64,000 nucleotides of DNA, taken from Rutpela maculata. Taxonomy: Eukaryota > Arthropoda > Insecta > Coleoptera > Cerambycidae. Made by a program: the position numbers and the translations under genes. Numbering within the stretch: position 1 is the stretch's first letter; each line of letters starts with the position of its first letter. Where the stretch lies: NCBI GenBank assembly GCA_936432065.2, contig OW386292.2, forward strand, positions 97,793,829-97,857,828, written 5' to 3'. Below, piece after piece: positions 39,726 to 52,229 of the stretch. The notes beneath the pieces are model-generated. The model did not search any database. It was not told the DNA's origin and worked only from the letters and a program-made list of their open reading frames with translations.

Positions 39726-40868
39726 AATTATGGAATATTCATTCTGGTATTTGTTGTAGAACGACAATTCCTGCAAAACACATAAGAAGCAAGTGTTTCA
39801 GAATAATATCTCAAGAGTGAGAATTTTTACTTTCTATTATTAAAAATGATTTCGGAATTATTACATTCTATAATGGTTGTGGAGAAAATCATTAAAAACA
39901 CCTACCGCTAGGGCACTACAGCTTGATAGGGTGGAAACTGTAGTGGGAAATGGTGCAAAGTAAGTTAGGCCCACAGACCCACTTAAACAAAATTGGGTCA
40001 GTGGGCTAATAGTAAGGTTGACCTTATAGACCTGAAAGAAACACATGAAAGACAAATGCAACACTTGGAGAAAAAATATGCATTAAAGCTGGAATACATG
40101 CGACTAGAGCATGAGGCACAAATCCAAGCGATTTTGAAGTCGAACAACCGATTAATGTTACTTCATTTTTTAAGTTTTTTTTTTTGTTAGTCTTATTTCA
40201 AATATTTGTGTTTGAAATGTTTATATTTCTCCGGCCTTGTAATTACTTAGCTATTCATGTAAATAAAAACACGAGCTTAAAAATGTATTAAATTTATTTC
40301 AATAAACAAAATCAAGTTTAAAAATTCATAATAGCTATTTCATAAAATACAATATGTTTATAGTTAATTTATTAGTGGCATATCCATGATTTAATAATAA
40401 TAATAACCAATGGCCTTTATTTTACTTGGCTTTTATTTTTTACTGTTTGATGGGTATTTTGCCACTCTCTGTAAAAATATTTAAACATTTTTATGAAAGA
40501 AACTTTTAAAACAACTTTACTAATGAAAACAATGTCACCCACCAGAGTAAGTTAAAATTATTCTCGTTAAAAATCTCCTTAGAGAAATTAGTCGAAACGC
40601 GTTGCGCGTCCAGTTGAAAATATTCTGTCAGTGAAGCGCCCCTATCTACAACTAGACATCGCTTTACCATTTCTCCTACTCGGCCACTGTTGAATATTAG
40701 CGCCTAAATACAGGAACGTTATGCGATAATGCGCGCGTAGTAGTCGTTTGAAGAACTAAAATGTTTACGTGTTCAGCGCGCGCATGCGTATATTCAACCA
40801 CATTCGTTACGTTCAAGTTTTACACATTTTAAGTCAGTGTGTTGGTCTCAATATGCAATAAAAACAAT
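39726..40868. other. Spacer with a possible SANT/Myb-type remnant
   Basis: 39889-40150 on the plus strand reads T-P-T-A-R-A-L-Q-L-D-R-V-E, ends at a GTAAGT-like donor, and then has a coiled basic stretch H-L-E-K-K-Y-A-L-K-L-E-Y. Such tails occur in DNA-binding partner proteins of PIF/Harbinger elements, but evidence is thin. From about 40560 the sequence becomes GC-richer (GCGCGC strings) and is probably the 5' UTR/promoter of the LINE that follows. Confidence 0.35.
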
Positions 40869-42236
40869 ATGAATACTACCCAGTCTAAATCCGGAAGAGA
40901 AAAAATAATAAAAGAAGTATGTGGCTGGTCCAATGGGTGGCCAACCCCACCATCACGCTCCGGCGATGAAAGCGACATTTTAACGCACAAGCGTGGATAG
41001 AAAAACAACCCTAAAAGAGAACCTGAAACGAAAAAGTGATAAATCAACTACCAATATTATGGATGTCAACCAAGACAGCTGCACTGATGGAAGTCAAAGT
41101 AGCATAAAGGCGGCACCGACGACACATGGCTGTAGAAACGACCAAAAATACCACCGAGATATCAGAAGCAAACGAAGTAGCTATCTTATTCAAGACATAA
41201 CCAAAGGTACGAAAAATTTACGAAGACAACAACCCTAGCTTCTCACATCCGGAATCTTCTAGAAAAGTAACACCGCTACCATCGATACCTTTAAAAATGC
41301 AGAACAGGCACGAGGGCAGAGTAAAGATAGACCAAGACATGAACGTGGTGCCACCACAACAAAACTCAGAAATGGAACAAGAAATAACCCTCCCCCTCCT
41401 TCCTCAACCGACGAATAAGAAGAAACCACCGCCAATTGTTATTCCTGGAAAATTTAATGACCATAAAAAGATAAATAATTTCTTGAAAAATATATTACGA
41501 GGAGACTACACGTTCAAATACACATCGAATACAACAATGCTGCAGTTAACCAATAGAAACGATTGGTCCATGATCAATGATTATTTTAATGAGGGGAACG
41601 TGGAATACCATACCTACACCCCGAAAGACGAAAAATCACACGCATTTGTGCTTCGGGGTGTATATCACGAGGTTAGTATTCAAGAACTAAAAGAAGAATT
41701 AGAACAAACACACAAAATCGCCGTCCGCGAGATACACACAATGAGAGGAACCAGATATCCCCTATACATGGTTGTGATGTCCAATGAAGTCACACTGATA
41801 GAGTTGCAGACAAGAGTCCACTGTCTCGACTACACCTCTGTCCAATGAGAGCGACAAGTCAACTCCAAAGGAATAATTCAATGTCACAGATGTCAGCAAT
41901 GGGGGCACGCGACCCCCCCTGCGCCAAATGCTCCGGCCCCCATTTTAGATGGATTGTATCAAAACAAGAGATAAACCTGCAAAGTGCTGCAACTGCGGAG
42001 AACCTCACACCGCCAAAAGTGTAACATGCTCCGTGTGTAAGAGGAGAATCGAACACCTGGAATTGCGGACAGTGAGAGTTCCACCTTCACCACAAATGAA
42101 ATACGTGGCGGCACCACCGCCAAAGGTGAACGCCTGGACACAGCGAGCCGCTCAAAGGCAAGAACACCAACACCAGCACCCCCCCCCCCCCAACAACAAC
42201 AACAAAATTATCTTCCTGGAACGCCAACGGTATTGG
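40869..42236 (+). pseudogene. Jockey-clade LINE ORF1 (gag-like), frameshifted
   Basis: ATG at 40869 gives 43 codons to a TAG. Further frames follow, and 41297-41848 (183 codons) holds a proline/lysine-rich segment ending P-P-I-V-I-P-G and the PRE_C2HC-type domain seen in Jockey ORF1 (Y-H-E-V-S-I-Q-E-L, M-R-G-T-R-Y-P). Zinc knuckles come next in two frames: C-H-R-C-Q-Q-W-G-H and C-C-N-C-G-E-P-H-T-A, C-S-V-C. ORF1 binds the element RNA. A C-run near 42180 followed by AAC repeats marks the end. Confidence 0.8.
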
Positions 42237-44642
42237 TAACAAAATTCCTTTTCTTCTTAACTATTTAATGAGGCATACAATTGACATTATGCTTCTGAAT
42301 GAGACGAAACTTAACCAACGGGACAAGCTACGCGTCTGGGGATATACGACTATACGAAAAGATAGAACAGACGTTAATAAAGGAGGCGGTGTGGTCATAC
42401 TCATAAAGTCTGATATTGCACATACACACACATCGTATTCTGCGGAACACTTCCGTGGAGAACGTGTATGTGACGCTAGATGGCGGCATAGTATTGTCAC
42501 CGCGTAAAACCCGCCGTCGAACGGGTTCACGGCGGATTGTCTTGAGAATTTAATAAACGCGAGCCCACGCTGCTTGCTCATTGGCGACCTTAACGCACGA
42601 CATAATGCATGGAACTACCATCACAACAACGCCAACGGCAACACTCTGTACGATTACGTCAGTAATCGTAATGTCGTTTTGCAGTATCCGGATGATACCA
42701 CGTATTTTCCGGATAACCTTACAACGCCTACCACCCTCGACATAGTGGTTAATAAGGGTATGACGAACTCCTCGCCACCAGTGGCACTAGAAGAACTCAC
42801 AGCCGGCCACAATCCAATTCTGCTAGAATTGGATAACATGTCGAGGGAAGACATGACACGAAAAGCCACCTCTTATACGGCGTCTCTACAGGACACATAT
42901 AAACACACATTTGACACTCACAAACGATATCACTACAGCCGCTGAACTGGAAAATGTAGTGGAGGAATTCACAAGGATACTACAGGACGCCAAACAGAGT
43001 GTTGCAACGACTATAACCATAAATCCGTACAGAGACCGTTTCGACGCGGCGGTTATACTAGACATACGAGAAAAGAATCGACTGAGACGGCTTTGACAGC
43101 GAAATCGCGATGTCGACGCTAGGGCCGAGATGGGTAGGCTGCGACGGCGGATTAGGACCTCCATCAACACCGCTAAAAACCGGAAATGGCGGGATAGGCT
43201 GGAGGCGCTAAATCCTCGAGAAAACTCGCAGTGGAAACTGTCGAGGGCCATGAAAAATACGCGGGAGGCCATACTCGCACTGACCAACGCAAAAGGAGAG
43301 ACGGCTCTGGCGGACTCGCAGAAAGCGGACGACTTAACTAACTGCTTTGCAAATATACACAACGTACAAATACCGAACAATCCAGAACACGGCCGCATCG
43401 AAAATGACATCAACGAACTGATTGGCCGTGACATCCAGTTGACAAGACGAGAATTTATAAAAGTCATGGCCAAGCCCTCGAAGGTGGCTGGCATCGTCCG
43501 GACATTACCCAACAACAAAGCCCCGGGTTCAGACGGCATCGAATACAAGCTTCTTAAATATCTGTGCAGTTGACGTACATTGTCAACGCGTTCCTGCGAC
43601 TGCAGCACTGGCCTAACCACTGGAAATGTGCCGTGGTTGTGCCAATTCTGAAGCCGAACAAGAACGCGAAGCTCACGGCAGCTATCGACCGATCTCGTTG
43701 CTGTCGGCGATCTCCAAGTTGATTGAGAAGGTCATCCTGATCAGATTAGACTCTGCTCAGGATGAACTCCACATCGATGACGAGTGCCAGTTCGGCTTCA
43801 GGCGGAGCAGGGGCACTGTGCAGCAGGTCATCAGGATCGTGAATGACGTCAAGGTACAATACAACCTCGGGAAGAGCACCGTCATGGTGCTCCTCGATGT
43901 TGACAAAGCTTTCGATACCGTATGGATCCCGGGACTGCTTCATAAACTAAACGCACTGGACTTTCCCATGCACATAACGAAACTTGTTCACTCTTTTCTG
44001 ACAGACAGATCGCTGCAGGTCAGAGTAAATAATAAACTATCAACTCGGCGGGACATTCGCGCGGGCGTCCCCCAGGGGTCGTGCCTGTCACCAAAACTAT
44101 ACAACCTCTATGTCTCCGTCTTCCCGGAATTCCCGAATTCGAACCTTGCGAAGTACGCCGACGACACGGCCATGTACGTGCATTCGCACAATGTACAGGC
44201 AGCTAATATGTTGCTGAAGGCGTACATGGCCCATGCCACGGCGTATTACAAGCGGAAAATTTGGATCAATGCCGAGAAGTCGGAATCAATTCTATTCACG
44301 CGCCGTTTCACCGAAAATCGGATTCTAACACCACCTTCGATCGAATTAAACGGTGCATGAAGTATCTAGGGGTGAACTTGGACACGCGACTGACATTCAA
44401 CATTCACATAAACGAGACAGTATGCAACGGCCATCACATATGCGGCGCCGGTGTGGTGCAGCATACCGACCACGACAATGAGAAAACTTCGAGTTCTCGA
44501 ACACAAATTTATGCGCCTCATCTCTGATTCGGACAGATACACCTTCCTCAGAGATCTATATAATCGTTGCCACGACATAACGCCACTAGCGGACTACGTC
44601 CAAGAAATCCCAAAAATTCTATCAATTCAAACTGGGCGATAA
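42215..44642 (+). pseudogene. Jockey-clade LINE ORF2 (endonuclease and RT)
   Basis: The endonuclease begins S-W-N-A-N-G-I-G-N (about 42215), then L-L-N-E-T-K-L (42293) and, after a frameshift, I-G-D-L-N-A-R-H (42577) and L-D-I-V-V. RT: N-K-A-P-G-S-D-G (43513), Y-R-P-I-S-L-L, D-V-D-K-A-F-D-T-V-W (motif A), G-V-P-Q-G-S-C-L-S-P, and K-Y-A-D-D-T-A-M (about 44149). The protein ends with C-H-D-I-T-P-L-A-D-Y near 44600. At least five frameshifts: dead copy, but almost full length, in the plus orientation directly after ORF1. Confidence 0.9.
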
Positions 44643-45200
44643 TCCGCTAACCCGTCGATATCCGACACCCCCTACCATACCAGGCGTTGCCTATCTTTCG
44701 ACAACGTCTCTAACCACACTTTCTTCTTCGACAACTTGTCCTTTCCCCACCTTTAAACTCCATCAAAACCTACTATTTCCTCTATTTCCTCTATTTGTTT
44801 TTAACTTTTTTGTTCCTTGTCCATTTTTTTTGTCTCTAAATTCAATCTCGAACAATGAATTCTTGACAAACTAAAATTTCACAGAACAGTACACACTTTT
44901 AACTATCCACGACACTTTCCTGGTGCCAGAAAGACTACCAGGGTGGAATTGTCTTAAACGGGTTTTTTTCGAGTTTTGTTTTCCCATGCCAGCAATCAAA
45001 ATTTTTAAGTGCTTGCGTGTGAGCGAAACCTATAGTTTTTACAGTTTTAATTTTAATTATTTTTAAGTACCCTCGTGTACTACGTTTCCTCCTGGCTTTC
45101 TTCATTAGGCAGGATTTTTAACTCACAATTAATTTTCGGCTAAACCGGACCCTCCTCGCCCAGCCGGACTCCGGAGTGGCGCATTATTGTATCTTGTGAA
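44643..45200 (+). other. 3' UTR of the Jockey-like LINE
   Basis: GC-richer than its surroundings, with CTGGTGCCAGAAAGACTACCAG, an imperfect hairpin near 44921, and AATAAA near 45206 at the edge. No clear poly(A) tail. The element end is probably between 45185 and 45230. Confidence 0.45.
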
Positions 45201-46540
45201 CATTAATAAATGCTTGTAGTTGTTGTCTCAATACTAATGATGCGGGTTCAAATCTTGATGGCCGCAACTTTTTTTTTGTTTTTTTTTGTGTTCGAGATAT
45301 TTTTTCTTTGCTCATATCTAAAATTAGTTTCATATCTGAATGTGCAAATTAAGTTAGGTTGTGTTGTGTTCCTTTTTTTATTATTGAAAAGCAACATATG
45401 CAACATATGTTAGTATTAAACGCCAGTCTACACTTGTTAAATTATTATTTTTATGTAGTTTTTTTTTTAAATGTATTTATTCCTTGCCCTAAAATGACAA
45501 AAGTAAGAAATTAAATACAAATTTTGTACTTCTTCAAATGACTATTACGCACGCATTATCGCCATTGGCGCGTGCGCCGTACGTCCATAACGTTTCTGCA
45601 CTTAGGTGATGAATTCAGGATAGCCGACAGTTGAAACCCAAGTGTAGTCAGTCCCGACCACCAGACCGAAGTAGACGTGCCCTGGAGGAAGCAAGTAAGT
45701 GTGATGGAAATATTTCCAAGAGGAATTTTTTAGTCTGTAACAGTCATCAGCTGATGCGCAGAAAACCTATGAGTTCTCCTACCCTGCAACCATGTACCTA
45801 GCAGCGGTTCAAGCCGCTAGCCAGCAGTACTACTACATGTAGGAAAGCCACTTTTGTGCCAGGGTCGCCGCATGCGCATTGTGAGTCAACCGTCGTTACT
45901 CGTTCAGCTTCCCCTTTTTGGTTTTGTTCCTGCTACCCTGCGATTTTTATCTATGGCGATTTTAACCTCAAACTTTGCTGTAATTATTGTGTTAAATATT
46001 TTACTGCTTGGCCTGTTAAAACAATGTTTTGTGGAACTTGTGTAAAATTGCTTTCTTCAAATATTATCACTACAAGTAACGCGCAAAAAAGTTTAACCAT
46101 GGTAAGAAGATAAACATTTTAATTGTTTGAAATATAAAGACGTTTGTATTCAACAAAAAAAAAACAAACAAACAAAATCACAAAAATTGTCGTTAATTTA
46201 ACAGCCATTCGAGCAACGAGTCCGCAGTGATAGTTCCTAATATTCCATTTATTGCGCAAGCGCTTAGTTGTGTTGTTTGACGTCTCCAACCAGAATAGAA
46301 AACGTAACCTTAAAACCGTGGACATAATTACCTAAATCTGTTCTGTTCAACTTTCAACATTGAAAAAAATCAATCAATCAACAAAAACATAGAGCAACAG
46401 ATTAGATAAGAAAAAGAACAAAACTGTCAGGATGAAGAAACCGAATCAAGAGGACATTAAGAATATTCGAAACATCCATAATACATCCGGATTGTTCGTT
46501 TCGAACAATCATATGCATGATCATGAATATTTATGTGTAT
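45201..46540. other. Spacer, no gene supported
   Basis: A GC-richer patch at 45550-45930 has a GTAAGT donor-like string near 45694, and overlapping short open stretches without family. Nothing firm. Confidence 0.4.
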
Positions 46541-46543
46541 TTG

Positions 46544-46575
46544 AATAAAATTTATAACTCAAAAAAAAAAAAAAA
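46544..46575 (+). mobile_element. Poly(A) end of a retroposed sequence
   Basis: AATAAA at 46544-46549, then 11 bases, then A15 at 46561-46575. Signal plus tail in genomic DNA is the mark of a retroposed transcript or LINE/SINE 3' end. The inserted body upstream was not recognised. Confidence 0.6.
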
Positions 46576-46940
46576 TTTCATTTTAGCCAAATAACCTAAA
46601 ATCGTTATTTTTGAGGAACTTAAGATTTTTCAAAACTTATAAAGTTTACGGTATATACCTAACCAGTGGAAAATTATGTTTCATATATAGTCCAAGCTCC
46701 CACCGCACCATATCAAAGTCTACTGAACAACACTACTAAAATTCTATTAGTGAATTTAACACAAGCGGCTAGAGTTCGGCCGTAGATTTTTGGCATGGCA
46801 AATAGAACTGTAGAGAACGAGCACGTGATACTGATGGGCGTCGTGGCCGACATCATAACCTAAAAATCTTTCAAGTTTCAAAGTTTGCTAAATACGCGTT
46901 TTAGATAGTTTGGTGTTTGTCTTTACTTTTTTATATTTAT
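46576..46940. other. Spacer, no gene seen
   Basis: May hold the promoter of the zinc-finger fragment that follows; no clear motif. Confidence 0.35.
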
Positions 46941-46949
46941 TTAAAATAT

Positions 46950-47546
46950 TATGCAATATGCTTCCTTGTGAAATACGTTTGAATAATTATATGCGTTTTA
47001 AGGCTTTACGCCAACACATCCTATAAAAACATCCTGATGAAGTTGAAAGTGCTGTTTCGCGTCCCGAAAAAAATACAAATGTGGTGAATGAAACAATATA
47101 ATAATAGAAAATCCTTTTCGCGACGCGAAAGAGGTGAACATAGTGTGAAATATGTAAAACTAAATCACTTTCATAGATGTGCACTTTGTGACTACAAACA
47201 TTATGATAAGAGTTCTATTCTTTCTCATATTTCTTTATTTCATGATATGAGTGTTGCTCCTGAAACTAAGACTTTTCAATGTGATGAAGATTTTTTAGAA
47301 TGGAAAAGTAATGAAGAAAAGAGAAATAAATGTAAATTCATTGCCACTGGGGGAAAGCACAAAATCGGAGTATTCAGAGTCAGAGTCTTGGAAAATCACG
47401 ATCAACGTGAAGAGGAGAAACAAATGGAGCCTCAACGAAGACTATTTTCATCAAAGAAGAAATCTCAAAGGAAAACAGAAACTGTAGACAAGCCTTCGTC
47501 ACAGGAAAAAATTAATATTTCATTGAATGTTATTGAAATCCAATGA
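46950..47546 (+). pseudogene. C2H2 zinc-finger fragment, possible MULE N-terminus
   Basis: 46990-47080 reads F-K-A-L-R-Q-H-I-L and a K-H-P-D-E-V segment (end of one finger). A 152-codon frame (47088-47546) then holds C-A-L-C-D-Y...H-I-S-L-F-H (a C2H2 finger), F-Q-C-D-E-D-F-L-E-W-K-S-N-E-E and a basic tail. The 'FEWK..EE' block after a finger recalls the N-terminus of insect MULE/SWIM transposases like that at 26.3-28.0 kb; the catalytic part is absent here. AATAAA follows the stop at 47546. It could also be a small host zinc-finger gene. Confidence 0.5.
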
Positions 47547-48579
47547 ATAAATTTTAAAAACCATTATGTTGTTATTTTTCCAATAAAAATAAAGTAGAGC
47601 CTAAAAACAATCTACATAATTTAAAGCTAAAAAATTAAAAGTTGAAAGGTTTTTTAATTTTCTCCAAATTGTGTTTTTCGGACTTAACCCCTAGAGTAAA
47701 AAGAACGGCAAAATATAATTATTTTCTTCATACAAAATACATAGTTTAAGTATTATGAAGTTATACTTATCACTTCTAAATTTGAATAAGTGCTTTTGAA
47801 AAAAAAAACAATTAACTATCTAGTTAGTTACACTGATTTTAAATGCATTTCTCATTGTAACAATAATTTAAACGCCCGCCAAATTGGTGGTCGCCGATTC
47901 GTCATTCCAAAAATCCACGGCCGATCTCTAGCCGCTTGTGAATTTAACAGATATGATGGAAAACATCAAATCCGTGGTAGGCGATTCGCTTTTTTTTAAA
48001 TCGATCATTATTGAATTAATTAATAGGAAAAGGTCAGCATCCCGTATATAATGCAAAACACTACCTGATGAAATTTATACAGATTATAGAGAAATATCAA
48101 TTATTTACAGTTATCATTTCCTGCCTTGCGAATTTTATTTGCATACTTAGCACGTATGCAAAAAATATTTGCAATATGACGTTCATTTTAACCTGGACGC
48201 TCCATTTTCATGTAGTTTTGGGGTCTTAAACCCGCCACTATTATTAATTTTTGGTAGTATGCACCAAGATACGGTTGCAGTTTGATTATGTCAGAAACAT
48301 CATATTTGGTGTGCTATAAATTCAACCATTTACTGGGTAGACCCACATCTAATTTTGTTTACTATTTGCAGATTCCTACCGGAAGCCATCACTCAATCTC
48401 CGTTTCACTCAGTTTCAGTTCTCCTTCAAATATACAAATTCGGTAGTAAATTTTTTAGCAAATCATGTACCTAGCGCCATCTGTTGTTTCATTTGTTAAA
48501 TACTTCATTTTTTTTTTCTCCTCTTAGTTGGCTTTGAGCTGCGCCCATCCAGCCACGAAAATTTATTATTGTATCCTAT
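47547..48579. other. AT-rich spacer, no gene seen
   Basis: Nothing recognisable. Confidence 0.4.
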
Positions 48580-48583
48580 CTAA
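48580..48583. repeat. TSD of solo LTR C (CTAA), left copy
   Basis: CTAA here and at 50540-50543, a perfect 4-bp duplication. Confidence 0.85.
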
Positions 48584-50539
48584 TGTAGCAGGCATATTGC
48601 CGCCCCATAAATTATAAAATATTTTAACTTAAGCGTGAATGTCCGCGGTAGATTTAAATATATTTCTTAAAATTGCTTTTTAATTAAACACAACGGTATG
48701 CAACCAGAGTTACGCCTAAAATCAGCTTATCTTTATGAGTGGAGAGGGTAACGAAGCGATGCGATTTATACGCACCGAAAAAGAAAGCAGAACGAATAGT
48801 TTTCCGTTACTAGAAGGTTAGAACTTCGATTGCTCGATGAACTTTTAAATAGTGATGTATTTTCATTAAATTTTTCCTTGAAGACTTCAACATTGAAAGG
48901 GTTGATAGTCCCTCTTCTTAATTATGAAGCAGGCCTAATTATCTTCACCGGTTTAATCCGTAAGTAATTTATAAAGAAATAATTTTTTTGTAACTTAGAT
49001 TTGGCAGCGGCCATTTTACAACTCACGCTTACACTTCACTTCTTTCCAGGGTTTCACTATTGGATAAACAATTTTATTAATGGATAAACAATTTTCATAT
49101 TGAATCCAAATAATTTAGTTTTGGACGAAAAATGTTAGTATTGGACAAAGAATTTTTGTATTAGATGCAAGTTTTATTATAAAAATGCAAATCTTCTAAA
49201 ATTGGAAGCAAGTTTTATCAATCTTGGGATGCACATCGTAGTTATGCATTGCTTATTAACGTCATATTAAATTTTGGGTTGGAAACAAATTTTGTATGGA
49301 GATCGCGACGATAGTATGGTAGGATAGTTGGCATTTGTCCTTATGGAATTTCTGGAAGCGTCGAATATGGTATTGGAAACTTCTAAACCTGATCCCGGGC
49401 TCATCTAGAAACCAACAATTATATCACTGTGGGTTGGATTTCACCATCATCATCCCCTACTAAAGTCACCACTTTCATTCACAGAAAAATTCCAGATAAG
49501 TGTCACAAATAAGTTTTTTTTTTATCTAACGTTTTTTATATAAATACTTCATATTTTTACCTTTTAACATTTTTAGAGTTTTTAAAGTATCATGTTCTAA
49601 TTTTTTTTTAAAAAACTATTTCTATTTTCAATTTTATTATTAACATGTTTCAATGAACAGTTAATATATACTATTTTTATTAAGTTATAAATTATCGACG
49701 TTACGTCTAATTAAAAACAAATTATATAAAAAGTTCTGTAAAGACTTTGTGATCACAATTTCTACGAAACATTTAGGTATAGTTATATAATAAAATTTGA
49801 CTTTTAAACACCATATTGTCGGTTCATGTTTTAGACAATAATATAAATAATATCTGCATAACATTTTATCGTCCACTCGATATATTTTTTTGTACATAAC
49901 TTCACTTAATATTAAGGCCTCAGTTTAGTTGTTTTATAATAAAAACACACCAAGTTTGATTGATTTATAATAAAATCAATTTTATAATCACATTGTCCAC
50001 TTATTTCAGGTATTTTGATACAAACCAAACTTTACAAACTAAATATTTCGATATTACTTACTGTATTAATTATTTAATCTTTGATATAAAGTTGAACATC
50101 CTTTAGTAATATTCAGAGATATTAATCTAATCTTGACTTGTGCTAAATTTGAATTATTAATTTACATTTTTTTTTATACAACTAGTACTTTCTCTAAATT
50201 TTGATTAGTTTATCTTTCTTATAATCAAACTTCAGTTTCAGTGTAAATTATAATTATAGAAAGATTGGCGCCCCGTTTTTCTGGAAAATTTACCATTATC
50301 TAAGTGAAATTAACATCTCTTAAAAAAAAAATTTATAAAAACATCTATCATTTATTAATCTTTATCTACCTAACACGTAAAACCATTCGTAAAGCATTTT
50401 CTTACCCATGACTCATCTGCCGAGTCTCTGAGCTACTGGGGTAGTAATATTTTTTCTTCAAATAACATAAAGTGCAGTAAGACTCTCAAACACTTGATGA
50501 AAATTAAATTTTATTGAACAGCGAAGAAATAATGTTACA
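48584..50539. mobile_element. Solo LTR, copy C
   Basis: 1956 bp from TGTAGCAGGCAT to ...ATGTTACA, same orientation as A and B. It is closer to A than to B. About 100 bases present in A (near 17170-17265) are missing near 49285. Confidence 0.9.
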
Positions 50540-50543
50540 CTAA

Positions 50544-51044
50544 CACAAGACCAAAAAAAACCAATGACAAAGGATAATAGACAGGGACACACACTTCACG
50601 CCAAGGTGCCGTTCATGGCGACTCTTTTTTCTAGACAAAACAAGGTAGGCAACGGTAAAAGGGTTAACTCACAAAGGATGTCCACATAAGGAGACAACAG
50701 CTAAGCTAAATTCCCTTATCAAATTTTACGCTCAGTATGTTTTAGAAAATTATAAAACATTATTCTTAACCGATCATTTCTGACTATAAGGAAGCAAAGT
50801 GATGTGCTACATTGTGGCAACGGAATATTGTTTTTGATTAGTTCTTGCATTAATAAGGTAGTTGCACGTGAATTATGATGACACTGAAAGATCCAGTGAT
50901 TGATGTCATCCTAAATACTTCATACTCCGATGTGAATCGATATAGGAATTTGTAATACTAAAAAATCTTATAAAATGAATACAATGCAAACTCAATAACA
51001 TTGATTAATCTAATACTTATTAATATGACGAGGTAATGTTATAC
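50544..51044. other. Spacer, no gene seen
   Basis: Original site of LTR C. No recognisable gene. Confidence 0.4.
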
Positions 51045-51475
51045 CGGGTGTCCAAAAAGTCTAGAAACGGTCAAATATCTCTGTAATAAAAAACACGTCC
51101 TTAATAATTTTGAAAGGACTATCCAAACGCGACCCCCCCCCCACCCCTTGGAGTGGGGCGGGAGGCAACTTCAATATCTTAAATATTTTTTATTGCAGAA
51201 TCGGATTCTACGGCAAAAACTACGTCAAGTTTATCTGAAACGTTTTTTTCGATTCGTGACAGATGGCGCTGTAATCGCAAAAATATTTCTTTTCGTAAGT
51301 TCTAAAAAATTCTACAGAAGAATGAAAAATAATAAAGTACGAGTTCATTTTCTTGAAAAAGCCATTCATTACATTACAATATTACTAAATATTACATTTT
51401 ATTGTATTCTATTTTATTTATTTTTGTATTTTGTTCTAGGCGAATAAACTATATTCATTATTATTATTATTATTA
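51045..51475 (+). repeat. Possible non-autonomous retroposon with (ATT)n tail
   Basis: Starts near ACCGGGTGTCCAAAAAGTC, a string often seen at repeat starts in insect genomes, and ends in GAATAAACTATATTC plus (ATT)5-6. The tail resembles that of the CR1-like LINE at 62.65 kb (CAAATAAAC then ATT repeats), so it may be mobilised by that LINE type. No coding capacity. Confidence 0.4.
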
Positions 51476-51861
51476 CTCCGTCCCGTGAATGATAAAATCA
51501 TGATCTGGGACCTTTAAGCTATTCATAGCGAATCAACATTTTTTAATTATTATTTTCAGTCAGCCATAATTACCAAAATACAAAATTTATTAAATTCTTT
51601 TTAAAACGCTTGAATTTAATTCTGAGGAGGTTAAGTGAATCTTTTCTAGCAAATCGATTGTTAGCGTACGCTCTCCCTTGTATGGTTAAAAAGTCATTTG
51701 CCTTAGTTGGAGAGGCGTGATACTTTCACAGAATACTGTATTATTTTACACTTATTAAATAAATGGTATTCTTTGAACTAATTGCATTTTATTGATGTAG
51801 GGACTTGTTGCTAGTCTTAATCCCTGGAGTTTTCGTTTGGAAGACCTAAACAACAGAGTTA
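51476..51861. other. Spacer, no gene seen
   Basis: Nothing recognisable. Confidence 0.4.
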
Positions 51862-51869
51862 ATCGGAAT

Positions 51870-52172
51870 CAGGGACGCTGCAAGCGGGCGTGCAAGGCGT
51901 GCAGGGCACGCAGGCGCCCTTTATCAGTGGCGCGGGGATTACCAGATATATAATATAATATTTATACCAGAAAGTTTTTCGTCGATTACCTAAAAACGAA
52001 CCACTCTGGCAACAGCGCCAACAGCAGGACAAACCATAATATATGTACGTATTTTAAAATGGTTGTTTTTGTTCTAATTATATTTTACGTTATTAATTTC
52101 ATTCGAAATTAGGAAATAGAGCGCCAAAAATTTGGTTGCACGCGGGCGCACTAAGCTCAAGCAGCGTCCCTG
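51870..52172. mobile_element. hAT-type MITE, 303 bp
   Basis: Inverted ends CAGGGACGCTGC / GCAGCGTCCCTG and a perfect 8-bp TSD ATCGGAAT at 51862-51869 and 52173-52180. CAGGG fits the hAT end consensus. GC-rich ends with TGCACGCGGGCG-like inner repeats. No ORF; it must be moved by a transposase elsewhere. Its ends differ from the hAT-like element at 36.7 kb (TAGGGTGG). Confidence 0.92.
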
Positions 52173-52229
52173 ATCGGAATCTCATGATTCCTTAAGTCTA
52201 ATACTCAGTGTTCTGGTCGCCTTGCGGGA

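Noticed and set aside
42886..43620. 244-codon open frame on the minus strand
   Set aside because: Antisense shadow of the Jockey-like LINE ORF2, whose plus-strand reading has clear RT motifs.
45854..46113. Two overlapping open stretches of 63 and 85 codons
   Set aside because: No domain, and overlapping in different frames; looks like chance in a GC-richer patch.
47790..47999. 69-codon open stretch with repeated G-R-R-F motif
   Set aside because: Short internal repeat in the DNA, no family, no promoter or coding context.
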